Program-made: the position numbers and the translations under genes
Assembly: GCA_021613335.1 (NCBI GenBank)
Contig: JAJTWR010000332.1
Coordinates: 1,490,001 to 1,554,000, forward strand
Length of the DNA stretch: 64,000 bases
Direction: 5' to 3'
Origin: Whitmania pigra
Lineage: Eukaryota > Annelida > Clitellata > Hirudinida > Haemopidae
In this document: piece by piece, positions 14,668 to 27,184 of the stretch
How the letters are laid out: each line of letters begins with the position of its first letter
Position numbering within the stretch: the stretch's first letter is position 1
The notes under the pieces: generated by a model
Told to the model about the DNA's origin: nothing
What the model saw: only the letters and a program-made list of their open reading frames with translations
Databases searched by the model: none

Positions 14668-17600
14668 AACTTGAAAATAATGCATTGTATTAAAATTAAT
14701 TATATTAATTAATTACAATTAGTAAGCTATGTAGAACTGCGGAAAAAAAATAGTTTTTTTGTCAAATTTCCTTAATGCAATTCTCTGTGAAATGACTCAG
14801 CTTCCTGATGACGGTGAAGTCCTCCTCATTCGTCATCGACGGAGGCATTTGAGTGGGAATTTGTTAGCAGATGTTAATCAGTCATCCGATGCATCCACGC
14901 TGTTTATCTCTTCTCATGACAGACTGAAAGCACACAAAATATTCATTTTTAGAAGATTTTTTTTACTAGAATTTTATTCAAATTTAAACTTCTCATCTAA
15001 GACTTTACTAGGACTGCTTGTTATTCAAAAAATAACTTTTTTGCTGACATTTAGAAACATCAATTTTGAAAGAGAATTTTATTTAAAATGTCGAAGGATT
15101 AAAACCCTTAAAATAATAATTTATTAATGTCATAAAATATTCTTTACCAATGATTAGAGTCTAAAAAGCCAGAATGTAAAGAGAACGAACAGAAGAATTC
15201 ATCCATGCCCTATCAAGATGTGGAGGATGCTGGCTGGATTTATGCATCTTGTCAAAATAGCGGTTTCATCTGTGGCTCTCATTTTCTGCGATTAGACGTC
15301 CATCCGATGACGAGGGGGAGGCGTTAGGAAACCATTGATGTGTGAACGAAGATAATCCCAGTCGATGATATTTGACACAAGGTCAGATCTCTTCTCATTT
15401 ACTATCATCGTCCTCTTGTTTGAATAGCCTTCGTTATCGAGAACGTCTGGAACAGCAAGTCATACCAGATTTCCGGAGTTTATTTTGAACCCAACTTTCT
15501 TGACATTACAGAAATCCTTCTCTGAAATTGCTGCCCTTTTCTTGGGGCACAACTGAATTGCTAGTCCTCAAAATTATTGTCTTGTACTCGGCTCGGCAAA
15601 GATGTCTCGCAAGCTTTATGTTCTTTGTTCGCTCTCAATCATGTCTTTCTGGATGTTGTTTTTATGCTTCTGACTTTGCATGTTTTATGTTTGTGTTTTT
15701 TTAAGTGATCTATCCCCATTCCTGTCTTTGACCTTACTCCAAGGAAGACCTTGTAAGACCTGTTGGTTGTCTCAGCACTGAGGTTAGAGAACAAATTCTT
15801 TAAGAAATGTTTCATTTCAAATATTTTGGTTCGCCCGACAATTGAGGAAAATCGATGAAACTCTTGTTGATCCAACGTTGCACAGATCACCTGAGTGGAA
15901 CCATAACAACAGCAAATAATCGTTGACTAGATCGTTGATGTTGTCACTGGCAACGATGACAACAATCGAAGCTCCAACAGCGGAATCACTTTTCCGTGAC
16001 CCGATGGCATCATCACAGGAATTTTAGTCATCTGACATTTTGCCTTCGCGGAGAATGGAAAGACATCACGGCCACTTTATGGCAACAATCATACGTGCTT
16101 CTGTCCCTTCCAGGTACTCCATCGTGGGACATGGTCTGTTGCTCTAATGGCCATTTTTATTAAGGATTATTGCCTCCAATAAAGTCTTTAAACTCCAATT
16201 TGATATATTTCGAATTTATGAATGTGAATTTGTTTATACGAATTGGTGACACTTCACATGGGCTTTATTGGAAAGATTGTGTGCCACCTCGTTTATTCAG
16301 TGGACTTTTAAATTGTGGATGGTTTGAGATCCGACTGAGAGAGGTTTAAAACGAAGAGGACAAGAACGTTTTAAATTAAAGACTTTAAAACCATGCGTTA
16401 CATTCAAATTTCTTGAGATTGTTTTTATTTTTAAATGACTACAATCCTCATCATACTTAATAGAATGAACGTTAATTATTTGTATCATGATCATAAAAAA
16501 TTATTTCACTCAATTAGAAGTGAAAATATTGGTTTTGAATAAATAATGGTTATTGTTCAGCTAGGTTGTTTAAAAAAAAGCAAAAATATAAAAATGCATA
16601 CTTACATAACGTTTAATGTAACATTAATATAATATAGTTTAACATAGTTTAATATAATATAGCTGTATCAAAAACTAATATTTGTGTTAAAAAGTAATAT
16701 TTGTATCAATATAGCATTAATTAAACTTGCTTAAGCTAACATTATCAATGTAATTTTTAATAAACAGATTTAATTTCAAGTAAGACTAGTCGTGATGAAA
16801 TATAAAAACCTGTGACGTTTTAATGATAGTTTTGATGGCTGTTGATGAATGTTACAATAGATTTTATTTTTTTCATTTTTTATTAATAATAGATACTAAT
16901 TAATTTACAAAAATCGAATATAACTACGGGGATAAAGGGTGATATTCATTATTCAGCGATTACAGCACACTGGTCACACTGTTAGTTTATTTTTGGACAT
17001 CTGTTACCGAAGAAAAATGCTATATTAAATTTAGATGTTAAAAGTGCATTATAAATAATCCATATTAACAGTTAGTTAATTACACACAACAATTATTATG
17101 ATATAATAAATTTTAAACACGCTAATGTGATTTACTGGAAACAATTGTTGAGGAAAAGAATTTCGATGATGTGGAAGTAAATTAAATTGTCCCTTGGGAT
17201 GACGCGGATTTAATAAATGATGTCATCTGTTTTCTCCGCCATCTTTTGAACTCATATACCTTTCGCGATCAGGGTTACTGCTAAATTAATCACTCTAGGC
17301 TATTCGAAAAGTAGCATTTGAGAATTTACTTAATAAATAGTTCAATTAAATGATTCAATAATTTTAAGGATATTTAAAAGCCGTTCCGCAATTAATATTT
17401 GGTAAAAAACCAAAAAGAGTTCAAAAGAAATTCCATTATCGCTGTTGGTGCAACTTTCGTTCCATTGATTTATTTGGTCCTATCATGTCTTTTCGCAGCT
17501 CCAAGATTTAAAAACTTTGCAGACACAATCTACAAACAAATAAAACATCAAAATTAAAACATTTAATAATAAATTTAAAAAGGTCACCTTTCATTACTTA

Positions 17601-18146
17601 AAAAATATTCATCTTTAAACAATTAATGAATCTTTCTTAAATCCTCAGGTTTGTCATTAGAATTTAAAGAATTGAAGATTACATATTTTCAGTCTTCTTC
17701 ATATGTTATTAAAAAATCTTTTAAATTAAATTTGATCTGGATTCGCTGTTGACTTTTCATAAGTTCCCTTTGGAATTCATATGCGCCATTTGCCTTGTAA
17801 CTTTTTGTTTTTCGTGCTAATTTTGGTATATTTGGTGTATTTAAAAAAAGACAATCCTCAACTGGCTTCAACCGAGATTCTAACCCTAATAACAATCTTA
17901 ATCTTATAATTAAATAATAATTAAAAAAAGTTTTTGAAGAAGATTAAGCGTGACATCAGAAAATAGAGGATCCTATCAAAATTGGCAATTTAGTTTATCT
18001 TTCAAAGATTACAGAAAATTAACGTTCGCTGCATAACTAGATTGCATAGATCGAGTTCGTGATGCGAGTCCAACTTATGGCTACACAAGAATTCGAAAAT
18101 TACCATTGATGAAATTCGAAGATGTGTAGGATATATAGGATCTATA
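14668..18146. other. Intergenic, nothing recognised
   Basis: AT-rich sequence with scattered short frames (14,759-15,127, 15,639-15,890, 17,689-17,895) that have no recognisable domain. A moderately GC-richer patch at about 15,180-16,150 contains no supported gene. Confidence 0.45.
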
Positions 18147-18148
18147 TA

Positions 18149-20393
18149 CCGTATTTTCACCCATATTACACGCGTGTTATGTTCGATTTTACTTACCACG
18201 CACCCCCCCTATGCGTACTATAATCGTATGCGTGTTATGCTAGATTAAATTTACATAAATTTGATTTCCGACCAACAAAAAATAAAAACATTTAAATGAT
18301 AGCACAGGCTGTTGATTGTTTTTACAAAAGCTTTAGACTATATTTTTAATTTTAAATAGTTTATAATTGATTGGGCGTTAGTGCATTGCATAAAGAACTT
18401 TCGATATATGCTTACAGAAGCATGTGACAAAACATTCACGCAAATCATTGCTTTGTCCAGTTCTCGAATTTATGACGTCAACTTGAATTTAACATAAATT
18501 AATTGATGGTAACTATAGGAAACTTGTAGGGTGTTGTACTATTTTATGAATTTTCATCATAATTTTTCAACTCTTTGTTAATCATAATTATAATTGGAGC
18601 TAATGTTTTCAGTTTGTGTGACAATGTTTTTTTCAGCACTGGTGGTTCAGACAGCTTTGGTTGGTGCTGTTTAATATTGTAATAGTCAAACATGCATGGA
18701 CTTATTGTAGCAAATGACTTCAATCTCTTAATGGTTTTGCTATAAAAACTCTTTGAACACTTCTCAAAAGCATGGAACAAAATAGTTACAATCTTGGTAA
18801 TAGACACAGAGACTTGTTAAGCGGACTCTTTGCAGTGTGGAATTGGTTAACGAGCTCGTTACCGTCCTTTGAAGTATTGCTTCACTTTTGTCTTACAAAT
18901 TATTATGCGTAAACAATATGCATTCCAAAGTAGGAAGTTGATGCAAATCTTAAGATAAAAATAGTTTCGAGAAAGAATTGAAGAGAGAACGCAATATCGA
19001 AGCGACTCGTGACCAATTTTGATCAATTGCAGCGAGATCATGAATCGTTAACCAGTTCTTTGAAGTTTTTAAACAATTTATTAACAGACATTCAAAAAAT
19101 CAATCATAAGACCAATAATTATTCCTCATCATCAGCTAAGCCTTCAAATCCGTCAAAAGTCGAACAGTCTTCATATTCATTTTCGGCTCTTGCCGGATCG
19201 CAGGCTAGTTCAAAGTCCGGGTGGTCACTTTACTCCTTTTCTGTAGACTTAATGCCAGCATTTCTAAAGCCACTCAGAATCAAATCAGGAGACACTTTGT
19301 CCCATGCTCGTTCAACCCACGTGCATATCTCGGAATACAAGGCCTTCCTGCTTCGTCCAGACGGTGTGTGAGTGTATGTGCCATTCTGCATTCATTCCTC
19401 CCTCTCATATCTGTCAATTTCTCAACAATTTGTAGTTGCAGTTTGGATGATAGACCACCCGGGATGATTGTAATGTGACATCCGCTTAAGTTGAGCATCT
19501 TTTTAACTGACTCCTCTTTATGAGCAGTCATTGCATCCATGATCAACTGCGAACACTAAAAGAATCCCCTCTTTTGAGAACATTTCTGAATCCAGAGCTT
19601 CATGCTGAAAATTTTTCGCATTGTCTCTTGAAAATCAATATTGGTTTTGACTTGGTGCCAGCCGCAGAGCATCCAAGTATGACTGTGAAACATGTCCGTT
19701 CTTAACCACTTGTTGTTATTGCCACAGTTCTGGCGCCAGATGCTTTCATTAGCGGGAATGTCAAAAGCTATCTCTTCTTTTGTTCCAAGACCCATAGCTT
19801 TACATCAGACTCTAACTTTGGCCATTTCGCATTTTGGCCAAGGCATGCACGTTTTCTCAGGTTCAGTTTTTCAAGCAATCATTCCTTCCTTCTCCATTCG
19901 CGAACCGACACTTCATTAACGTTGAACTCCCGAGCAGCTGCTCTGTTACCTTTGTCTTTTGCTCTAGAAATGACTTGAAGCTTGTAGGCAACAGTGTACG
20001 AGTTACGTTTATCAGCCACTTTCTTAACGACGTCGATATTTCAATCTATTTATTTATTTGATTATAGTCCGTTGCATGACTAAGATGATTTTGACTTATA
20101 TTTCAATCAAGAGCACTTCTATCTATATATCACTGTATTTATCACTTCAAGCATCGGCCGCTCAGCCAACGGAAGATTTTTTTTACAACTTTTATATTTA
20201 ATTGTTTTATGTATTAGAAACTGCTTCAATTTAATATAATTTTAATTTAAATGTTAAAAAAGAGGCGTTTATTGGTGCGTGTTATAATCGTTTGCGTGTT
20301 TTATAAGTGATTTTTTACATAAATTGGAAAAATTGCGTGTTATATTCGTCCGCGTGTTAAATTCGTCTGCGTGTTTATTTCGTGAAAATACGG
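18149..20393 (-). mobile_element. Pogo-type DNA transposon with TIRs
   Basis: The left end begins CCGTATTTTCAC at 18,149 and the right end is its inverse (GTGAAAATACGG, ending 20,393). Both are flanked by TA (18,147-18,148 and 20,394-20,395), the target duplication expected for the Tc1/mariner-pogo group. Inside both ends, copies of GCGTGTTATAATCGT-like sequence recur as subterminal repeats. The 2,245-base interior carries a pogo-family transposase on the minus strand with stops and frameshifts. The terminal structure is well preserved, so the insertion is probably not very old, but this copy cannot make full-length transposase. Confidence 0.9.
19140..20019 (-). pseudogene. Pogo-family transposase pseudogene
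   Basis: From 20,019 leftward the minus strand reads a brinker/CENP-B-type helix-turn-helix (SYTVAYKLQVISRAK, GNRAAAREF, VSVREWRRKE) and then hits TGA at 19,879-19,881. Further pieces in shifted frames match the DDE catalytic region, including IMDAMTAHKEESVKKML and CHITIIPGG, which in this family precede the third acidic residue region. The C-terminal piece ICTWVERAWDKVSPDLI is also typical of the family, and an acidic tail follows. At least one stop and two frameshifts break it. No start codon is clear upstream of the helix-turn-helix. Confidence 0.88.
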
Positions 20394-20395
20394 TA

Positions 20396-22411
20396 TATTT
20401 GATCTATAAACGACATGAAGGCTGATTACATCTGTGTCGAAGTCACCAAAGTAACGTTAAACAGTAGCTCTAAATAAACATAACTCACGTTTGAGCGCTT
20501 CAGATACTGACGATTACGATGCCTTACAATCGAACACGTTATCATAATGTTACATGCGTGAACGGCATACCATCGAAAAAGGAAAATGAATACAAAAGAC
20601 AAGAATGCAAATGATCTGCTGAAAAAGCTATTTAAAACTGATTAATAACAAGGAAGATAACTTTAATACTGATTCATCCAACTTCCATTTCATGCACCCA
20701 ACCGCAAATGTATCTTAGAGGTAATGTGTCTACAATGGGTCCATATCCTTATATGTTTGCGCTTTATTCATTGACTTCAGTTGGCATCGATCCATGCATG
20801 TTCTTGTCTATTTAGGTGATTACGAAATTCTAAATGTCATGTGGTATGATATAGAGGCAGACTATGGATGGCTTAAGCTCATAAAAGCTGACTAATATAA
20901 AATATAAAAAGTATATAATATCATTATAGCTCTATTAAAGATTCAAATAACCTAAGTATTAACGCAAATCACTAAGGCAATTTAAAATAGCACTCTAATA
21001 AAATGTCATTTATTGCAAAATTTATTAAGCGCGGTAATTTTTTGCCCTCTCTAATTTAGCTGATGACTTTATCGGGCTCAAAATGTTCGCATTTACCTTC
21101 ACCAATGTTAATAGCAATAAAACGTCTCACAGTTCAATATCAAAAGTCAGAGGCATTAGTCGTGGCAGTAGTAATTTTGAGATTTGCAAAATTCTCGTAA
21201 CAATGTTCTTAATTCATGTCTCGAGTGTCACCATATCTCTTTACTAAACTACAAGGTTAATTAAGGGATCATTTAATCGCTTGTGAATGGCACACTAATC
21301 TACCGATCATCTGTACAAGTTTGACTTTGATCCATTCAAATAAAATCTTGCGCATTATTAAGTCACTTTGACTCAAAATAAAAATGTTTTTTTTTTTGCA
21401 AGTCATTAACAACTATTTTAGTCGTTATTTATAAACAATTCAGAGTAACAAAATTAGAATTTTAAAATTTTAAAATAAATGTTTTAGATATTTTGAGGAT
21501 GTCGCCTTTACTTTATATTTTCTGTTATTTTTCTGTCATCCTGTCCAAATGACACTTATGCTGTCAATGCATCGCATTCGATAACAGACAATATAAAAAG
21601 GAGCACGTTTAAATAAAAAAATATTTAAAAATAAACATTTTAAATTGAGGTTCTCCAATTCTTTATAATTAAAACTGAATGAACGCGTAGCGTGGCTCAA
21701 CCAGCACCTTGAAACGGACCTAGGCTTTCAATTCGTTGGCTTGGCTCGGCCTTCTAAGAGCCTCGGTTGCTGCAGATTTTCTAGAGTTCACTCGCGTTTT
21801 GGTTCACATTCGATTTCTTAAAAAGGTTAAGATCATTTATTGCAGCATTTAGATATTGTTGACATTATCGTTCCGTTTTCAAACATTTGCCTCGTTATTG
21901 TTTGGTGATAGGTTTTATTTTTGTGGATTGCGACCTACGGATACTCGATGTATTTTAAAGAAACTAGTAACGACGAATGTTTAGCCAAGTGTTGTTAATA
22001 ATGTGGATGCTATTCGTTCGCCATCAAACCATTTTCTATTTGTTATTTTTTGTTTAGGAGCGTGAGCCACTAGTATTCCTTGTTCTGCGTTATAACAATA
22101 CATGCCTAGACGAAATCACCTCAACTAACTTTTTTGATTTTTTACTCGTTAAATTTCTCCTTTGAAACTTGGAAATGCAAGCCCCAAACAAACTAAGTTT
22201 GACTGCTAAATTTATTCAAGATTTTACATGTATATGACAGAAAGATCATTGTCACCCCTGCAAATCTTATATAATTATATTTATTTGAATATCTTTAAAA
22301 GTAATGCCATAATTCTAAAAGGAGAAGAAATAATTTGGGTTAATCAGATGAAATCATACATTGAAACATAAAAATTTCCATGTTTGCAGTTGTGTTTCAA
22401 TTTATCAACAG
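20396..22411. other. Intergenic and probable GW182 5' region
   Basis: No coding gene seen. At 21,690-21,800 there is a compact GC-richer patch about 0.6-0.7 kb before the first coding exon of the GW182 gene. It is a plausible promoter or non-coding first exon. The acceptor CAACAG immediately before 22,412 shows that the first coding exon is not the first exon of the transcript. Confidence 0.4.
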
Positions 22412-22415
22412 TTCA

Positions 22416-25400
22416 ATGATGGCAGAGACAACAGACATGAATGAACAAGACAATATTCATGGTCAGTTAAAGTCCATATATTTTTTTGCATACATACTTT
22501 ATGTACTCATGTATATACAATATAAATACATCTGTTATTTATTAAATGACTTTTAAATGATTCTCAAAACTTAACATATTTTTTTTTTTTTAGGTAAACA
22601 TCATTCTGGTCTCGATATTTCTCCATGGAGCACCAATGTTGGAGATTCCAAGTTTGGTAAGAAATAGTTATTTATTGGTAAAAGGTGTGCTACTTGCTCA
22701 TTTAGTTGCATTCATGCATTTGATGAGCAGAAGAATTCCATTTTTTGCAGCCTAGATTTCATTGTCATAGCATTTGGGAATAACGTTATGTAAATGGATG
22801 CTTCTGATGCTCTGCGATAAGTTTTCGTGACTTTGCATTTGCACACGTGAATGGAAGTACTTATTTGTCTAACAACTTTTATTGGATTCACTTTTTCATT
22901 TTATTCACTTTAATTTAATCAAAAAAAAGCCAGGAGATAAGTAGTTCTTATAACCCTCTACCAGGTCTCTCCAGTAGTGGAAAAGATGTAAATATTTGGA
23001 AGCAACCAGAAGTTTCCAGTGTTTGGGGTGTGATGCCAGTCACAGGAAGTACTTGGGGGAGAAATGAGGAGTATTCCATGTTCCAAGGTCTTTCTGGGGA
23101 TAAGCCCGAAAATTTGAAAAGTTTTGGGAGTTCATCTGGCTGGGATAATGCAGCAACTGATCAGCTCAGTGGAAAATCGTTTGCAGCTCCCGGTTCTTCG
23201 GACGTCTGGAGAGGTTTCCAGGAGTATGACCCCTTCAAAAGGAGCTGGGGAGAAGTGGACTTCACTGCGTCTTCTGCCAACGACAAAGCAGCCTGGAACG
23301 CTTCTGCCATGGAGTTGGACAAACAGGCAGAAAATCAACAGCAGAAATCAGCTGGACAGTTGGTTCAAAAAAGTGCTTCTATGTCAGAAATCAGTTTGAT
23401 GGTACAGAGCGGAGGTGAAGTCCAACCGTCCGTGACTGCCGCAGAAACCTCCCCCACCAGTCTGCCTTTCAAGTCGGTTTCGTCTGGAAACTTCTTCACA
23501 GATTCGCTCACGAAGCCCGAAAGCGAACGCAGCCAACCGGACGGAGCCGAAGTTTCACAGCAAAACAAGGAAGAGATTATTGCAAAGATGGTCAACAGCC
23601 ACGACGGTTGGGGCAAGAAGCCCATAAGACAAGATACGCCGTGGCAGACCGACAACGTTGCAGCGAGTCAGGCTCAACAAGCACCCTCGGATGTCAACCC
23701 TGTTGCTGCACCTGGAACCGCTGTTGGTTAGTTTCAAAATGGTGATGCTAATGTGTTCTTCTTATCACCCTGTGTCAGAAGGCTTCCTGTTTAATTTATT
23801 GATATTGCATTACGAATGATAAACTGCTTTCTCAATAAGCTTTTGAGATAAGAGTAAGTCTTTCTATTTCATGACGTGCTCATGAGTTTTTGCTTCTTTT
23901 TAAATTTTAAATAAGTCTTTTGTGGTCTCCTGTTTTTCATTATGAAAAGTATTGTGTAAATTTCTTACTTTGTACATCTTTTGTTTATGTTATAATCTTG
24001 GATTTTTAAGATTTTATACTATTTAAAATTCTAGACAAAGTGCCAAGTATAGCTTTTAATATGATTTGATTAGATCCAATAGCTATTCAGTCTTTCAAAT
24101 GTTGTTATCTCCTTTGATACATGGTGAAAGTAACAAGCATATTCATCTAACAAGCAGTACAAACTGCTCCAGGTTCAGAAGTCCCCAAGGCAGACCTGGG
24201 TAGCATGTGGAATGTTCCGGATCCAATGAGTGCAGGAGGTTCAAGTTCCTGGAATACTTTTTTCAATACGCCATCTGCAACATTTTCTGGTTCTAATGCT
24301 GACTGGATTTCAGATAGCGACATTGGATTGTGGAGCGGTCCGCCTCCTTCCGGATGCGATATGTCCAATCCCAATCTCTGGACCGGTCCTCCTAAAGATG
24401 CATCTATTGCCCAGTCATCCATGTGGTCCTCCAATCCGTCCTCGTCCGGTTGGCCGAACGATCTCTCGAGCGACAGGAATCCATGGAGCAATGACTCTAA
24501 TCTTGGCCAATTTTGGGGTGGCCCACCCAAGACTCCTGATGAGTTTTTGGGGCATAAGGTTCTTATAACTTCAGCTGGTTATTTTTCATTGGTACTATAT
24601 TTATTAGTAACATGCTCATGCCTTGTTTGCTACCAGAAGGGCATTATTCCCGGGCAACATAATTCAGTCATGTACGGAGGACAGAGTATGAAACCAATTG
24701 GAATGTGGGGCGATGCAGGCAACGTTCAGACCGAAACCGGCTATTGGAATCAACCCAACACAATGATTGTTAGTATTTTCTGCAAGAAATTTAATGTGAG
24801 AAAATAAAATTTCACTAATGAGCTTTTGTAATAAATTTTTGATTTTTCATATAAAATTATTTTCATTTACATTTTTAAAATTCACATTTGCTCATTATAG
24901 AAAGATGACCTCAGACAAGCTCTCTCTGGATCAAATCTGGCTGCAGAAAAAATTTTAAGTAAGCTTTTCTCATAAAATATTTATAGACATTGATGCAATA
25001 TTAAAAATCACTTCTATGGATGTTTGCATTGATTGAATGATTGATTAAATGAATGAACCTTAGTGATGTATCTGTGATTTCAATCATGTGTGGCATCATC
25101 ATTTCCATCATTGCAACCACTCTTAAGCATTTTTCCACCACTTGCATTCCAGGCATGATCAACTCAGGTGGACGTCTAATGAAGGAATCTGTCGATCCAC
25201 CTCGAGGTAGAATGCTGAGAGGCAAGAGCGTCATCGAGACTTCCGACTACAACCAGCCCTTCTCCGGTCTCCAGAGGGGAGCAGGAGGAAACAACTTTTC
25301 CACATCTGCCTTCCAGCCTCCACAGCAGCTTTACAACCAACAACTCCAGCAACAACTTCTCCTTCAAAAGGCTGGTCTTCTTGGAACAGGCTTTCAACAT

Positions 25401-27184
25401 GGCAGATCTGCATCTCATGTTTGTTTCAATGTTTGCTTGTATCAATTTGTTTATATTGTATCATGATATTTTATCAATTTGTGATAGGTTTAATGTTTAA
25501 TGTTTTCATAGCTTAATGGATTCATCGTTTTGTGTAATCAGTCTATGTATGGTTAATATTTATGTGCTTTGAATGTACATCAACTTAATCAAATTAATTT
25601 TTTATTTGACATTTGTGTTTTATCTGAGTGAATCACAACATTGGAAATTATTCAAAGAAAATGAAAACTTTGTAAATGTTTTCTCCAGATTACTAAAATG
25701 GATGGTCTTCCTGGCTCACTTGGATCAGGAATGGGACTCAACCAGCCGATGAACAGCGCACCAAAGAATCTGAATCTGATCCAAATGTGCCTCCATCTGC
25801 AGTCCATTCTGCAACCACTCCTCGTTGAAAGATCACAATTGCAGCAGAACAAAGTTATTCCACTCTCACAGAAGAAAAGCAGGTTACATTCATAATCATT
25901 GCCATTTTATCAATTCTGAGAAATCTTGCATCTTTTGTTACAATCTAATTTTTGTAGTTTTGAGAAATTTAAGGAATATTCTTCATGTTATTAACTGAAT
26001 CACATTTTGTTATTCTCAGATTGGATGTCCTCAATCAGGACATTTCAAAAGTAAAGGCCTACATCGACGGACTGCAATTGATGAGCGGAAACAACAACGC
26101 ACAGTCCATCGGTTCGGGATTCAACCAGTCGGACCTCGGCATCCTCGACGAAGCTCGACTGCGCCAGGCTCTCGGCCAGATGAAGATGGATCCTTACAAC
26201 TCCAACTTCCCCCTCAGTTCTTTTCTTGGAAGTGGAAACAACAGCACTGCCAACGATCTGGCCAGCCTGCTTCAGAATGTCAACATTTCAGGGAATCCTA
26301 ACCCGATGGGCAACTGGATGCCAAACGTGGTGTCTAATATGCCAGGCAGTGACGGTAATGCCTTTCTTCAGGGACAGTCCAACCAGCATCAAGATTTATG
26401 GGGTTCTTATCTCGGAAAACCATCGGGGTTTGGAGGAGTTCCTCCACCTCCACCCGGGCTTGGACCCACAGATAAGATGGGAGGCCCATCACTCATGGGT
26501 CAGCAAGGCTTCTTTGGTAGGAGTACCTCTTGGGCTCCTGGTGAGAAGTCTAAAACAGGTTTGTTCACTTGTTGCTGATAACATCTTAGGATTTGGTCTT
26601 ATTTTTGAATCTAACAGCTAAATTGCTATAATTCCAGGCTACAATGCAGCTAGCATAACAAACTGGCTTTTGATAAAGAATACGTCAAGTGTTAGTTTGG
26701 TGAACTGTATTTGAAACTTCCTGTGCTGTTAATAAGAACCTGTATTGTGTAACATTTGACTATTAATATCATCCAGTTTTTATTAAAATTTATATTTTGG
26801 TGATAGATAAAATTGCATGAATTATGTTAATTTTTGAATTACTGGATACAGATCGAGCCCCAACTCCTCCACTCCATATGCGGACAGTGCGGAACACTGC
26901 AACAGTTGCTCAGCAACAAGCTGACGGGCCATTCTCTGGCTTGCTTCAAGGACGATTCCCTTTCTGTTCAGGCCAAGTTGCAGCAGATTGGAAATCTGGC
27001 TTCGGACTGCTTGTCCAGTCAGGACGTGTTCAACCTCTTGGACACCAAAGGATGCGGAGGGGTGGCTGCCGCTTGGGTGAACGTCAGTTCTTCCACCACC
27101 TCGGCGACCTCCTCTTCGACCGCGGTGGCTCCGGTCGCTTCCGGCGCCATTGGAACAGCAGGAGGAGCGACGGGTTCGGAGTGA
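22416..27184 (+). CDS. GW182/TNRC6 family miRNA-silencing scaffold
   Basis: Eleven coding exons: 22416-22461, 22594-22656, 22965-23726, 24158-24558, 24637-24768, 24901-24958, 25153-25418, 25689-25882, 26020-26558, 26638-26690, 26852-27184; 948 residues, all phases matching. GW182 proteins bind Argonaute through tryptophans in Gly/Ser-rich disordered sequence and recruit deadenylases in P-bodies. Here the N-terminal half is rich in spaced tryptophans (STWGRN, SGWDNA, SDVWRG, RSWGEV, FWGGPP, GMWGDA). A small helical exon (KDDLRQALSGSNLAAEKIL) suits the UBA position, and a Gln-rich part follows. TSWAPGEKSKT then leads into ASITNWLLIKN and ICGQCGTLQ, matching the start of the TNRC6 C-terminal RRM (ITNWLVLKNLTPQ, LCMQHGPL in vertebrates). 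An intron splits that RRM. A second in-frame ATG lies at 22,419. The RRM is diverged and the C-terminal silencing tail is short. Family confident; orthology to a specific TNRC6 is not assignable. Confidence 0.88.
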
